Shown here: one piece after another, positions 43,604-53,774 of the stretch
How the letters are laid out: the number at the start of each line of letters is the position of its first letter
Numbering within the stretch: the first letter of the stretch is position 1
From: Burkholderiales bacterium
Lineage (GTDB): Bacteria > Pseudomonadota > Gammaproteobacteria > Burkholderiales > Burkholderiaceae_E
NCBI GenBank assembly: GCA_026399875.1
Contig: JAPLQF010000007.1
Location: forward strand, 1-64,000
Direction: 5' to 3'
Length of the DNA: 64,000 nucleotides
Position numbers and translations under genes: made by a program
The notes under the pieces: model-generated
The model's database searches: none
Told to the model about the DNA's origin: nothing
What the model saw: only the letters and a program-made list of their open reading frames with translations

Positions 43604-44449
43604 TCAGGCGTATTTGACGATGAGCTGACGCTGCTCGCCCAGGCCATGGATGCCGAGTGTCACGACATCGCCTGCCTTGAGGAACTGCGGCGGCTTCATG
43701 CCGGTGCCCACACCAGGCGGCGTGCCGGTGGTGATGATGTCGCCCGGATTGAGCGTGAAGATGCCGCTGACATACGCCACCAGCGTCGCGCAGTCGAAGA
43801 TCATGGTTTTGGTGTTGCCGCGCTGACGCGACTGGCCATTGACATCGAGCCACATGTCGAGCCGACCGGGGTTGCCGACCTCATCGGCGGTGACCAGCCA
43901 GGGGCCGATCGGGCCGAAGGTATCGAAGCCCTTGCCCTTGTCCCAGGTCGGGCCGCGCTCGGTCTGCCAGTGGCGCTCCGACACATCATTGACCACGCAA
44001 TAACCGGCGACATACGACAACGCATCTTTCTTGGTGACATTGCGCGCACGCGTCCCGATCACGATGCCGAGCTCGACTTCCCAGTCGGTTTTTTTCGAAC
44101 CCTTCGGCAGCATCACATTATCGTTGCCACCCTGCATGCTGGAGAGTGTCTTGTGAAAGACGATCGGCTCCTTGGGAATCGGGTTGCCGGTCTCGGCCGC
44201 ATGGTCGGAATAATTCAGTCCGATCGCCACGAATTTGCTGGCGCCTGAAAAGGGAATGCCCAGACGCGGCTTGCCGCGTACTGCCGGCAGCGACGCAGGC
44301 TTGACGCGTGCGAGCTTCGCGAGCGATTTGGGCGCGAGCTGCGCCGGCCCGATATCGGGAACGACGCCAGACAGATCGCGAAGGATGCCGTCGGCATCGA
44401 TGAGACCGGGTTTTTCCTTGCCGGGATTGCCGTAACGCACGAGCTTCAT
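43604..44449 (-). CDS. FAH-family hydrolase, 2,4-diketo-3-deoxy-L-fuconate hydrolase-like
   Basis: A 281-residue fumarylacetoacetate-hydrolase family enzyme. FVAIGLNYSDHAAETG, PIVFHKTLSSMQGGND, WEVELGIVIGTRARNV (metal-binding EVE) and GDIITTGTPPGVGTGM match the FAH core. The long VVNDVSERHWQTERGPTWDKG segment is typical of the group that cleaves 2,4-diketo-3-deoxy acids. ATG 44449 is chosen because GGAG is nine bases upstream; ATG 44455 is too close. It lies 22 bp after a 2-keto-3-deoxy-fuconate-dehydrogenase-like SDR, which together reproduce the last two steps of the non-phosphorylative L-fucose pathway (giving pyruvate and lactate). The substrate is inferred from context. Confidence 0.82.
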   Translation of the reverse strand: MKLVRYGNPGKEKPGLIDADGILRDLSGVVPDIGPAQLAPKSLAKLARVKPASLPAVRGKPRLGIPFSGASKFVAIGLNYSDHAAETGNPIPKEPIVFHKTLSSMQGGNDNVMLPKGSKKTDWEVELGIVIGTRARNVTKKDALSYVAGYCVVNDVSERHWQTERGPTWDKGKGFDTFGPIGPWLVTADEVGNPGRLDMWLDVNGQSRQRGNTKTMIFDCATLVAYVSGIFTLNPGDIITTGTPPGVGTGMKPPQFLKAGDVVTLGIHGLGEQRQLIVKYA

Positions 44450-44471
44450 GAACATGTCTCCAGATGAGTGA

Positions 44472-45209
44472 TCAGATCATGGCCCCGCCGTCCACGATGA
44501 ACGGCTGGCCGGTGGCAAACTTTGATTCGTCGCTGGCGAGATAGACCGCAATCGGGGCAATCTCTTCGGCGGTAGCCAGCCGGCCCATCGGCTGGCGGGC
44601 GATGAACATCTTGCGGGCTTCGACAGGATCGTCGAAGGCATTGATGCGATCGCCAAGGCTCGGCGTATCGACCGTGCCGGGGCAGATGCAGTTGCAGCGG
44701 ATCCCGCGACCGACATAGTCGGCAGCCACCGACTTGGTCAGTCCGATGACCGCGGCCTTGCTTGCACCATAAGCAAAGCGATTGGTGAAACCCTTCAGAG
44801 ACGAGCACATCGACGCCATATTGATGATCGAGCCGCCGCCCTGCGCCAGCATGCCGGGCAATGCCGCAGCGATCGTCTTCCATTGCGCGCGGACATTGAG
44901 ATTGAAGCTCAGGTCCCAGTCGGCATCGGTGCATTGCTCGAGCCCGCCCTGATGAACCCAGCCGGCGCAGTTGAAGAGCACATCGAGCGGCTGGGCACCG
45001 ATCACTTCGGCAACCTGCGCATCGTTGAGCACATCGAGCACCAGGGCACGCACGCCGGTGACCCCGGCATAAGCACCGAGCAAGGCCGGATTCACATCGG
45101 TGGCAATGACCTGCGCACCTTCGGCCGCCATTTGCAGCACGCTTGCCCGACCGATACCCTGCCCTGCGGCAGTAACCAGAATCCGCTTGCCCTGCAACCG
45201 TGTACCCAT
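44472..45209 (-). CDS. SDR, 2-keto-3-deoxy-L-fuconate dehydrogenase-like
   Basis: A 245-residue SDR. TAAGQGIGRASVLQMAAEGA is the NAD motif, LFNCAGWVHQGG replaces the usual NNAG, NMASMCSSLKG and FAYGASKAAVIGLTKSVA hold the catalytic Ser and Tyr-x-x-x-Lys, and RCNCICPGTVDTPSL follows. This matches DHRS6/BDH2-like enzymes, among them the bacterial 2-keto-3-deoxy-L-fuconate 4-dehydrogenase. The product would be the 2,4-diketo acid used by the downstream FAH hydrolase. The ATG at 45209 is preceded by a double TTCGCGAA operator-like site and follows the alkylsulfatase gene by 105 bp. Confidence 0.85.
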   Translation of the reverse strand: MGTRLQGKRILVTAAGQGIGRASVLQMAAEGAQVIATDVNPALLGAYAGVTGVRALVLDVLNDAQVAEVIGAQPLDVLFNCAGWVHQGGLEQCTDADWDLSFNLNVRAQWKTIAAALPGMLAQGGGSIINMASMCSSLKGFTNRFAYGASKAAVIGLTKSVAADYVGRGIRCNCICPGTVDTPSLGDRINAFDDPVEARKMFIARQPMGRLATAEEIAPIAVYLASDESKFATGQPFIVDGGAMI

Positions 45210-45239
45210 CGTCTCGCTCCGTGTCGCAATGATCAGTCT

Positions 45240-45260
45240 GTTCGCGAATTGTTCGCGAAT
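45240..45260. promoter_or_regulatory. duplicated palindromic site upstream of the SDR gene
   Basis: GTTCGCGAAT occurs twice in direct repeat (45240-45249 and 45251-45260), each with the 8-base palindrome TTCGCGAA, spaced 11 bp (one helical turn). It lies 30 bp before the SDR start, as expected for a repressor operator. Confidence 0.45.
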
Positions 45261-45270
45261 GATAGCGTCC

Positions 45271-45318
45271 CGACTTCAGTTACCGACTTCAGTTACCGAC
45301 TTCAGTTACCGACTTCAG
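45271..45318. repeat. 13-bp tandem repeat, 3.7 copies
   Basis: CGACTTCAGTTAC is repeated exactly at 45271, 45284 and 45297, with a partial fourth copy at 45310-45318. The stop codon of the alkylsulfatase gene (TGA, reverse of 45315-45317) lies in the partial copy, so the repeat grew right at the end of the gene. There are no spacers, so it is not a CRISPR. Confidence 0.95.
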
Positions 45319-47249
45319 GGCTCGACGATGTTGAAGCCGAAGTCGAAGACATCGAGGCTGGCAAACAACTGACGCATGGCCTCGCGATTGCCTTCGACCT
45401 TCAGTCGACCGTCATCGAGGGCCGCGAGAAAATCGCTGCCCGACTCGACAATGGCCACCAGCGTCGGCCGATCGAGCGTCAGCACCGCGTCGGCTGACGC
45501 CTCATGCGAACCGGCCAGCGCGGTCAGCGCGCCGTGGCGCAGGGTGACCCGATGCCGCGATTTCTCGTCGCTCATCACCCAGTCGAAGCAAAGCCGCATC
45601 GCGTCAACCTTCGGCCCGTTGACCCTGATCGCCATGTGCTGCAAATAGCGGTCGATCGGCAGCGAAGCCAGCATCCCGACCGCTCCAAGGATCGGTCTTG
45701 GCACACGCGGCTTGCTCGGATCGCGACGGATTTCCATGGCACCGAGCAGATAGGCATTTCGCCAGGTCGACGACTCGGCCTGATAGCCAAGCTGCTCCAT
45801 CGCATCGGCCAGCAGCTCGCGCCCCGGCACGAAGTCGGGTTGCGCAAAGACCAGGTGATGCATGGCCTGGGTCACCCAGCGGAACTCGCCGCGCTCGAAG
45901 TCGGCGCGCGCCTTGCGCAGCAGCTCATCGGCACCGCCCATGTACTCGACATAACGACGCCCTTCCTCGACCGGAGTCAGGGGATTGAGGTTGACCGGAT
46001 TGCCGTCGTAGGGCCCCATGTAGTGCGCATAGATCGCATTGACGTTGTGTGCGACCGCGCCGTAATAGCCGCGGGTATGCCAGCGCTGCGACAGTGCATT
46101 GGGCAGCATCAGTTCGGCGGCGATCTCGCGTGGCGTCAGGCCATGGTTCATGAGGCGCACCGTCTGGTCGTGCAGATAGCGGTACATGTCGCGTTGATCG
46201 GCGACGAACTCGGCAGCACGAGCCTGCCCCCACACCGGCCAGTGATGCTGGGCATAGACCACATCGACATGGGGCAGGTATTCAGCCAGCGCCTGATCGA
46301 GGTACTGGCTCCAGGCCAGCGCATCGCGGGTCTTGGCACCGCGGATAGGGCACAGGTTGTGCATCAGCTGACAGGCGTTCTCCGCCAGATTCAGCACGCG
46401 CAGACCCGGAAAAAACAGGTGCATCTCAGCCGGCGCCTCGGAGCCCGGCGTGAGCTGGAAGACGATCTCGACGCCATCGATCACATGGCGCTCGCGTGGC
46501 TGCGCGATCAGGACGGTCGGCTCGATCAACGCCATTCGCCCGGTGCCGGTGACTTTGCCAAGGCCACTGTCGACATAGCCGCGCGGGCCGGGGGGCAAGG
46601 GGCCGCCGAACTGGAAGGCCGCACGGCGCATCATCGGCACGCCGGTGAGGACCGACTCGTCGACCAGCGCATCCATGAAGCCTGCGGGTGCAATGACCGG
46701 CACCTTGCCCGAGACTGCATCCTTCTCGTCAACCACGCCTCGCGCGCCACCGCAGTGATCGTTGTGGCTGTGCGTGTAGATCAGTGCCACCACCGGCCTG
46801 TCTCCGCGATGCTGCCGATAAAGCGCCAGCGCAGCCTTCGCAGCTTCCCCGAAGGTCAAAGGATCGATCACGATCACACCGGTATCACCCTCGACGAAGG
46901 TGATGTTGGCGATATCAAACCCGCGCACCTGAAAGGTTCGATCGGTGACCTGGAAAAGACCGTGGTTGGTATTGAGCCGGGCAAGGCGCCACAGGCTCGG
47001 GTTGACCGAACCGGGCGCATCTTCCTGGTCGAGAAAGGCCAGCTTGGCCATGCTTGAGACCACCGCACCGCGCGCGTTCAGCACCTGCGCATCGGGGATC
47101 GTGCCGATGAAACCGCGTCGGGCATCATCGAAATCGGCTCGGTCAGAAAAGTTGAGGCCCGCGCGAAACGCATCCTGAAGGCGCAGGGTTTCGGCATGGG
47201 GTGGCTTGGTCGGATCAACGGGAGACGGCTTTGCAGTGTCTGTGCTCAT
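45315..47249 (-). CDS. SdsA1/BDS1-type alkylsulfatase (MBL fold)
   Basis: A 644-residue enzyme. The metallo-beta-lactamase domain has LIYTHSHNDHCGGARGVV (THxHxDH) near residues ~170-187 and AENACQLMHNLCPIRG. VYAQHHWPVWG holds another zinc histidine. The dimerisation domain follows, and the C-terminal ~120 residues are an SCP2-like domain. It cleaves the C-O bond of primary or secondary alkyl sulfates, giving alcohol plus sulfate. No signal peptide is seen, so a cytoplasmic location is likely, whereas P. aeruginosa SdsA1 is secreted. ATG 47249 overlaps the enoyl-CoA hydratase stop by four bases (ATGA), so the two are coupled. A longer frame lies inside that gene. Confidence 0.93.
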   Translation of the reverse strand: MSTDTAKPSPVDPTKPPHAETLRLQDAFRAGLNFSDRADFDDARRGFIGTIPDAQVLNARGAVVSSMAKLAFLDQEDAPGSVNPSLWRLARLNTNHGLFQVTDRTFQVRGFDIANITFVEGDTGVIVIDPLTFGEAAKAALALYRQHRGDRPVVALIYTHSHNDHCGGARGVVDEKDAVSGKVPVIAPAGFMDALVDESVLTGVPMMRRAAFQFGGPLPPGPRGYVDSGLGKVTGTGRMALIEPTVLIAQPRERHVIDGVEIVFQLTPGSEAPAEMHLFFPGLRVLNLAENACQLMHNLCPIRGAKTRDALAWSQYLDQALAEYLPHVDVVYAQHHWPVWGQARAAEFVADQRDMYRYLHDQTVRLMNHGLTPREIAAELMLPNALSQRWHTRGYYGAVAHNVNAIYAHYMGPYDGNPVNLNPLTPVEEGRRYVEYMGGADELLRKARADFERGEFRWVTQAMHHLVFAQPDFVPGRELLADAMEQLGYQAESSTWRNAYLLGAMEIRRDPSKPRVPRPILGAVGMLASLPIDRYLQHMAIRVNGPKVDAMRLCFDWVMSDEKSRHRVTLRHGALTALAGSHEASADAVLTLDRPTLVAIVESGSDFLAALDDGRLKVEGNREAMRQLFASLDVFDFGFNIVEP

Positions 47250-48031
47250 CGCTTGAACCTCGGTGCACGTTTCTCGAGGAAGGCCGCGACCCCTTCGCGG
47301 GCATTGGGGCTGTCGAATTCGGCGCGAACGAAATGGTCCTCGACTGCAAGGCCGGCGTCGGTCACCTGCGGACCGGCCGCGGCAATGCATTGCCGGATGC
47401 CATCGATGGCCGACGGGCTGAAGCCACTGACCTCGCGCCCGAAAGCCATGGCCTGCTCGATCAGGCCGGGCTGCGGCGCGGCGATGCGATGGATCAGGCC
47501 GATGGCATGGGCCTCGGCCGTCTCGACCGGCCGGCCGGTCAGCATCAGCTCGGTGGCGCGCGCCGGCCCCACGATGGCTGGCAGGAACTGTGTGCCGGCA
47601 TAGGCGGGCAGCAGCCCGAGCTTGATCTCGGGCAAGGACATCTTCACGTGGGGGGCCGCAATCCGCAGCATGCAGGACATGGCGAGCTCGAGTCCGCCGC
47701 CATAGGCCAGGCCGTTCATGGCCGCCACAGAAATCAGGCGCGAGCGCGACAGGCGCACAAGCAGGGCGCGTGCCATCGAGGTCTTGGCCGCCCGCTGCTC
47801 GGCGGTCAGCCCTTGCAGTTCACCGAGGTCGGTGCCGGCGCAAAAGGCCCGGTCGTCGCGGCCGGTGACGACCAGCAAGGGCAGTCGGCGGGCCTCAAGA
47901 TCATCAATGCAGGACTCCAGGCCAAGAAGCACGGCCTTGGTGATGGCATTGAGCTTGGTGGGTCGTTCGATACGGAAAATCGCGCCGTCTTCGAGCGGCT
48001 CGATGCTGAACGCGGGTGCGGACGATGTCAT
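47246..48031 (-). CDS. enoyl-CoA hydratase/isomerase family protein
   Basis: A 261-residue crotonase. AFCAGTDLGELQG is the oxyanion-hole region, GLAYGGGLELAMSCMLRIAA the second, and MSLPEIKLGLLPAYAGTQFL contains one conserved glutamate (PEIKLGL) with the other in the LEL segment. It should hydrate or isomerise an acyl-CoA. Together with alkylsulfatase it could process the alcohol and acid products of sulfate esters. ATG 48031 (MTSSAPAF) is the first start that keeps the family length. It is the first gene of the five-gene minus operon and is divergent from the MFS gene at 48226. Confidence 0.9.
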   Translation of the reverse strand: MTSSAPAFSIEPLEDGAIFRIERPTKLNAITKAVLLGLESCIDDLEARRLPLLVVTGRDDRAFCAGTDLGELQGLTAEQRAAKTSMARALLVRLSRSRLISVAAMNGLAYGGGLELAMSCMLRIAAPHVKMSLPEIKLGLLPAYAGTQFLPAIVGPARATELMLTGRPVETAEAHAIGLIHRIAAPQPGLIEQAMAFGREVSGFSPSAIDGIRQCIAAAGPQVTDAGLAVEDHFVRAEFDSPNAREGVAAFLEKRAPRFKR

Positions 48032-48225
48032 CGCGAAGGTCTCCTGGCTTGTTCTGGGATCGACACAGGATAATCCCTCAGCCTTCCGGGTCAGCACCAA
48101 ACAGAAATGACGGCCAATTTCGCAAACATGACACCTTGCGGGTGGATAAGAACTGATGCTCGCATTAAGCTGCCTTCTCGTTTGAAGGCTCCTGGCGCTT
48201 TCGAACACAACACGAGACTCTTCGC

Positions 48226-49437
48226 GTGACCCAACAGCAGTTGCCATCTTCCGCAAACTGGTTCCTGGCCAGCGTCGTCACTTATATGGTCCCCAACGGG
48301 ATCCAGATGGTAATGCTGTCCTACCTGATGGCGATCGAGTTCAAGCAGCCGGCGGACAGTTTCGGTGTCACCCAGATGGTCGGACAGTTGCCGCTGCTGC
48401 TGTTTCTGCTGATAGGCGGATGGGTGGCCGATCGAGTCGACATCCGACGCTGGCTGATGACGCTGCAGGGCATCGGCATGATCATGCCGCTCGTGCTCGC
48501 CTTTCTGCTTTCGCGAGGCGCCGCCTCCGAGGCAAGCATCCTGCTCTATGCGGTGGTCTGGGGTGTCATCGGGGCGTTTTCGCTGCCAGCCCGCGACGGC
48601 TTGCTCAGGCGGGTCGCCGGAACCAATGTGCAAAAGATGGTCGGGCTCGCGATCGGCATGCAGTATGCCGCGCAGATGATCGGACAGGCCTTTGCCGGAC
48701 AGGCGGCGCGCGTGGGTACGGTCACCGTGCTGCTGCTCCAGGCAACAATCGCAGCGGCGGGTATCTTCGTGGCCTCGCGCCTGCCGGGCGGACGGACGCC
48801 CAAGTCGGCTTCAAAAGGCTCTCTCTTGGCCGAGTTTGGCGCAGGTCTGTCCATCATCGCCAGGACACCTGTCCTGCGCGCCAACTACCTGGTGAGCACC
48901 GGGATGGGGGTGTTTTTCGGCGGGGTGCTTCTGGTGTTCTTGCCGCTGGCCGTGCGTGACCTTTATAACGGCAACGCTCAGGATATCGCCACGGCCTATG
49001 TGATGTTCGCAGCCGGCACGCTGATGAGCATCGCCGCGCTCACACGATTCGGCGGCTCGCGCCAACCGGGGCGCGCTTTGCTGATCACCCAATTCACCGC
49101 TTGCGCGACACTGGTGCCAATCGGTCTTGGCGTCTCCTTGTGGGCGTTTTACCTTTGCATCTTCCTCTGGGGCCTGAGCCTGGGCGTGGGCATGACGATG
49201 AGCCGCACGATCATGCAGGAGCAGGCGCCGGCCAGCTACCAGTCGCGCATCATGGCGGCTCTCACACTGATGACCACCGGCGGCGGCCCGCTCGGAGCAC
49301 TGATCACCGGACAGGCGATCGCCGCAATCGGCGTGCAAGGTGCGGTGCTGGTGCCGATCCTCGGCGTGCTCGCCTGCACGGCGGCATCGCTCTTCACGTA
49401 TTCGATGATCGACCTCGATTCGCGCAGCCACGCCTGA
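48226..49437 (+). CDS. MFS transporter (DHA3-type)
   Basis: A 403-residue transporter with ~12 predicted helices. Between helices 2 and 3 it has GGWVADRVDIRRWLM, the MFS loop motif (G-x-x-x-D-R-x-x-R-R). It begins MTQQQLPSSANWFLASVVTYM in overview and later has GRALLITQFTACATLV and GAVLVPILGVLACTAA. Close families (EntS-like) export small molecules. The GTG at 48226 is used as the start, with no ATG nearby. It is divergent from the sulfatase operon and converges on the acetamidase gene 4 bp away. The substrate is unknown. Confidence 0.85.
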   Translation: MTQQQLPSSANWFLASVVTYMVPNGIQMVMLSYLMAIEFKQPADSFGVTQMVGQLPLLLFLLIGGWVADRVDIRRWLMTLQGIGMIMPLVLAFLLSRGAASEASILLYAVVWGVIGAFSLPARDGLLRRVAGTNVQKMVGLAIGMQYAAQMIGQAFAGQAARVGTVTVLLLQATIAAAGIFVASRLPGGRTPKSASKGSLLAEFGAGLSIIARTPVLRANYLVSTGMGVFFGGVLLVFLPLAVRDLYNGNAQDIATAYVMFAAGTLMSIAALTRFGGSRQPGRALLITQFTACATLVPIGLGVSLWAFYLCIFLWGLSLGVGMTMSRTIMQEQAPASYQSRIMAALTLMTTGGGPLGALITGQAIAAIGVQGAVLVPILGVLACTAASLFTYSMIDLDSRSHA

Positions 49438-49440
49438 GGA

Positions 49441-50550
49441 TCAGGTCTCGAAAATCGCCTCCGGCAGCAGGGCACTCACGCACACATTCGGCAGGTCAAC
49501 CGCATTGCTGATGCGCAGATCGACCGCCAGCGAACAGATCACATAGGCCTGCTCGCGACTGAAGCCGCGCTCACCCAGCAGCGCGATCATCTCGAGCAGC
49601 GCATTGCGGGCAGCCAGAGTCAGGTCCTCGCATTCCTGGGTACCGTCATCGCGAATCGGCAGCCCGGTGGTGGCCACGAAGTTGTGCGGCGCAGCCCATT
49701 GCGGCGGCGCGAAATAGCCCGGGTGCGAAAAGCGCGGAAAGCGCATCTTTCTGCGCGTGGCTTCGCCCGGCAGCAGCCGAAAGCGGACCACTCCGCTCGC
49801 GCCCATCTCGATGGCGGTGATGCAGCATTCGGAATCGCCCTGCGCATAGTGGGCATCGCCCATCGAAAACAGCGCGCCGGCCACGCCCACCGGCAACTGC
49901 AGCCGGGCGCCGCGGGTGAGCTGACGGATATCGGCGTTGCCGCCGTTTTCGCGCGGCGGCATGGTGCGAAGCCCGGTACTCGCAATCGGCTCGCGTGCCG
50001 GCACGGCATCCTGCGCATCGGGCAGCAGGGCGATGCCGCCCCGTCGCACCAGATCGGCTTCACGGGCGCTCCAGGCGAGCATCTGCTGGTGCGAGGGCGC
50101 CACACCGGCCGTGCCCATGAAGATGCCTTCCGGAATGCGCACGCCCGGAATCTGCGCCGAGCGCGCAAAGCCGTTATCCACCTCCCAGTGCGCCAGAAAA
50201 CGCGCATCGAAGATTTCCCGCAGAAAACCGGCGCCCGGGCGGATCACGGTCCAGCCATGGCGTTGCGCGGTCAGCTCGACGAACTCCACTTCAAGCACGT
50301 CGCCAGGCTGCGCGCCCTTTACGAAGACCGGCCCGGTGAGCGGATGCCCGGCCTTCTTGTCGTGGCTGGCCAGGTCGTCGAAGCTCATGCCGGGCTTGAC
50401 CTGCCCGTCGGAGGCATCTCGGGTTTCGAGCAGAACATCCTCGCCCGGGGCGACCTCGATGATCGGTTCGATATCGGGATGCCAGCGGTTATGGCCGGTG
50501 CCAGGGTCGTCGCGCAGGCGCCGGTTGCGATCGATGCGAATGGATTTCAT
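49441..50550 (-). CDS. acetamidase/formamidase family protein
   Basis: A 369-residue enzyme of the FmdA/AmdA family. Matching pieces are VAPGEDVLLETRDASDGQV, FVKGAQPGDVLEVEFVEL, GIFMGTAGVAPSHQ, ALFSMGDAHYAQGDSECCIT (metal and active-site region) and the C-terminal REQAYVICSLAVDLRISNAVD. It hydrolyses acetamide or formamide to ammonia and the acid. ATG 50550 (MKSIRIDRNRRLR) is preferred to upstream codons that are not conserved. The substrate is not settled. Confidence 0.9.
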   Translation of the reverse strand: MKSIRIDRNRRLRDDPGTGHNRWHPDIEPIIEVAPGEDVLLETRDASDGQVKPGMSFDDLASHDKKAGHPLTGPVFVKGAQPGDVLEVEFVELTAQRHGWTVIRPGAGFLREIFDARFLAHWEVDNGFARSAQIPGVRIPEGIFMGTAGVAPSHQQMLAWSAREADLVRRGGIALLPDAQDAVPAREPIASTGLRTMPPRENGGNADIRQLTRGARLQLPVGVAGALFSMGDAHYAQGDSECCITAIEMGASGVVRFRLLPGEATRRKMRFPRFSHPGYFAPPQWAAPHNFVATTGLPIRDDGTQECEDLTLAARNALLEMIALLGERGFSREQAYVICSLAVDLRISNAVDLPNVCVSALLPEAIFET

Positions 50551-50721
50551 CAGAACACGATAACCGAATCGCAGCCCGGGCAGACCGCCAGACCGCTCAG
50601 GCACAATCGAGGGTTGGCGGACAAGGCTTGACCCCGGGCCGCTCGCTGCTTACCGACCGGCCATGACCCTGCTGCCAGCCCGCGCTGCCTCCATCCACCG
50701 CCAGAACCTCGCCTTGCACGC

Positions 50722-51939
50722 ATGAGCGACGCACTCGATCAGCGTGTCGTGACACGCATCGTTGGTCTGCTCTCGCTCGGCGGCTTTGCCAGCAGCGCGG
50801 CCATGCGGGTCTGCGATCCGATGCTGCCGCGCTTTGCCGACGACTTTCAGGCCAGCCTGGCGGCTGTGGCCAGCGTCAATACCGGCTTTGCGATCAGCTA
50901 CGGACTGCTGCAGCTTGGCATCGGTCCGCTCGGTGATCGGCTGGGCAAGTTTCGAGTCATCACCGCCGCGATGATGCTGGCGGCGCTTGCCTCGATTGCC
51001 TGCGCGCTGGCGCCCAGTCTGCATGGGCTGGTGGCCGCACGCGTGATGGCGGGTGGCATGGGGGGCGCCATCATTCCGGTCGCCTTTGCCTGGATCGGCG
51101 ATCAGGTGCCCTATGAGGCGCGGCAATCGGTGCTGGCCCGCGTGATGAGCGGCAGCCTGATCGGGGTGATCTGCGGACAGCTGATCGGCGGGATCTGCGT
51201 CGACACCGTCGGTTGGCGATGGGCCTTCGTCGTGCTGGCTGCACTCTTTGGCATCGTCGCCATCCTGATGCGCGCCAGTCCGGCCGCCCGCCTGAGACCC
51301 GCGCCGGCGATGGCCGCCGGCGACGCCGGTCTGCGGTCGGTACTGCGCAACTATGCCTCGATCGCACGCCCGACGTGGTCCAGGATGATCCTGGGCGCAG
51401 TGATGATCGAGGCCCTGATCATGTACGGCGGCCTGTCGTTCATTCCGACCACCCTGCACGATCGCTTCGGCATCCCCTTATGGCAGGCGGCCATGATCTC
51501 GGCAGTCATGGGCGTGGGTGGCTTCGTCTATACCCTGCTGGCCGCACGGCTCATCAGCCGTCTGGGAGAACAACGACTCGTCGTGGTTGGCGGCACAATG
51601 GTCTGCGCCGGGCTGATGCTGGTGGCCGTGGCGCCCTATCCGTGGGTGGCCGCAGTCGGCACCGCTGTGCTCGGCCTGGGCTTCTATGGCTTTCACAACA
51701 CCCTGCAGGTGCATGGCACGCAACTGTCGCCGACCCATCGCGGCATGGGCGTCGCGCTGTTTGCGCTGAGTCTTTTCATCGGCCAATCGATCGGGGTGTC
51801 ACTGATTTCGGTCTCGGTGACCCTGATCGGATTCACGCTGTCGCTGGCAGGGGCTGCGCTGGCCTTCGGACTGCTGACGGTCTGGTTCAGCCTGGCGCTG
51901 GCACGCCATCACGCTCAGGATGCGCCACCGGTGCACTGA
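50722..51939 (+). CDS. MFS transporter
   Basis: A 405-residue, 12-helix transporter. GPLGDRLGKFRVITAAMML is the loop motif after helix 2, and ARVMAGGMGGAIIPVAFAWI and RVMSGSLIGVICGQLIGGI give the antiporter-type helices 4-5. The second half is GLSFIPTTLHDRFGIPLWQA and onward. Its neighbours are an acetamidase and a sugar-acid dehydratase. It could import the substrates of the catabolic island or export drugs. Confidence 0.85.
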   Translation: MSDALDQRVVTRIVGLLSLGGFASSAAMRVCDPMLPRFADDFQASLAAVASVNTGFAISYGLLQLGIGPLGDRLGKFRVITAAMMLAALASIACALAPSLHGLVAARVMAGGMGGAIIPVAFAWIGDQVPYEARQSVLARVMSGSLIGVICGQLIGGICVDTVGWRWAFVVLAALFGIVAILMRASPAARLRPAPAMAAGDAGLRSVLRNYASIARPTWSRMILGAVMIEALIMYGGLSFIPTTLHDRFGIPLWQAAMISAVMGVGGFVYTLLAARLISRLGEQRLVVVGGTMVCAGLMLVAVAPYPWVAAVGTAVLGLGFYGFHNTLQVHGTQLSPTHRGMGVALFALSLFIGQSIGVSLISVSVTLIGFTLSLAGAALAFGLLTVWFSLALARHHAQDAPPVH

Positions 51940-52022
51940 AACACCTGGGCCAGTGTGATGCCGTGCGGGGCAGCCAGACGCGCACCGGCTAGGATTGCTG
52001 TTTTCCCATCGAGACCGCCACC

Positions 52023-53765
<1,743 letters not shown>

Positions 53766-53774
53766 GGCGCTTGT

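Noticed and set aside
45271-45318. Possible CRISPR
   Set aside because: The 13-bp units are back to back, with no spacers.
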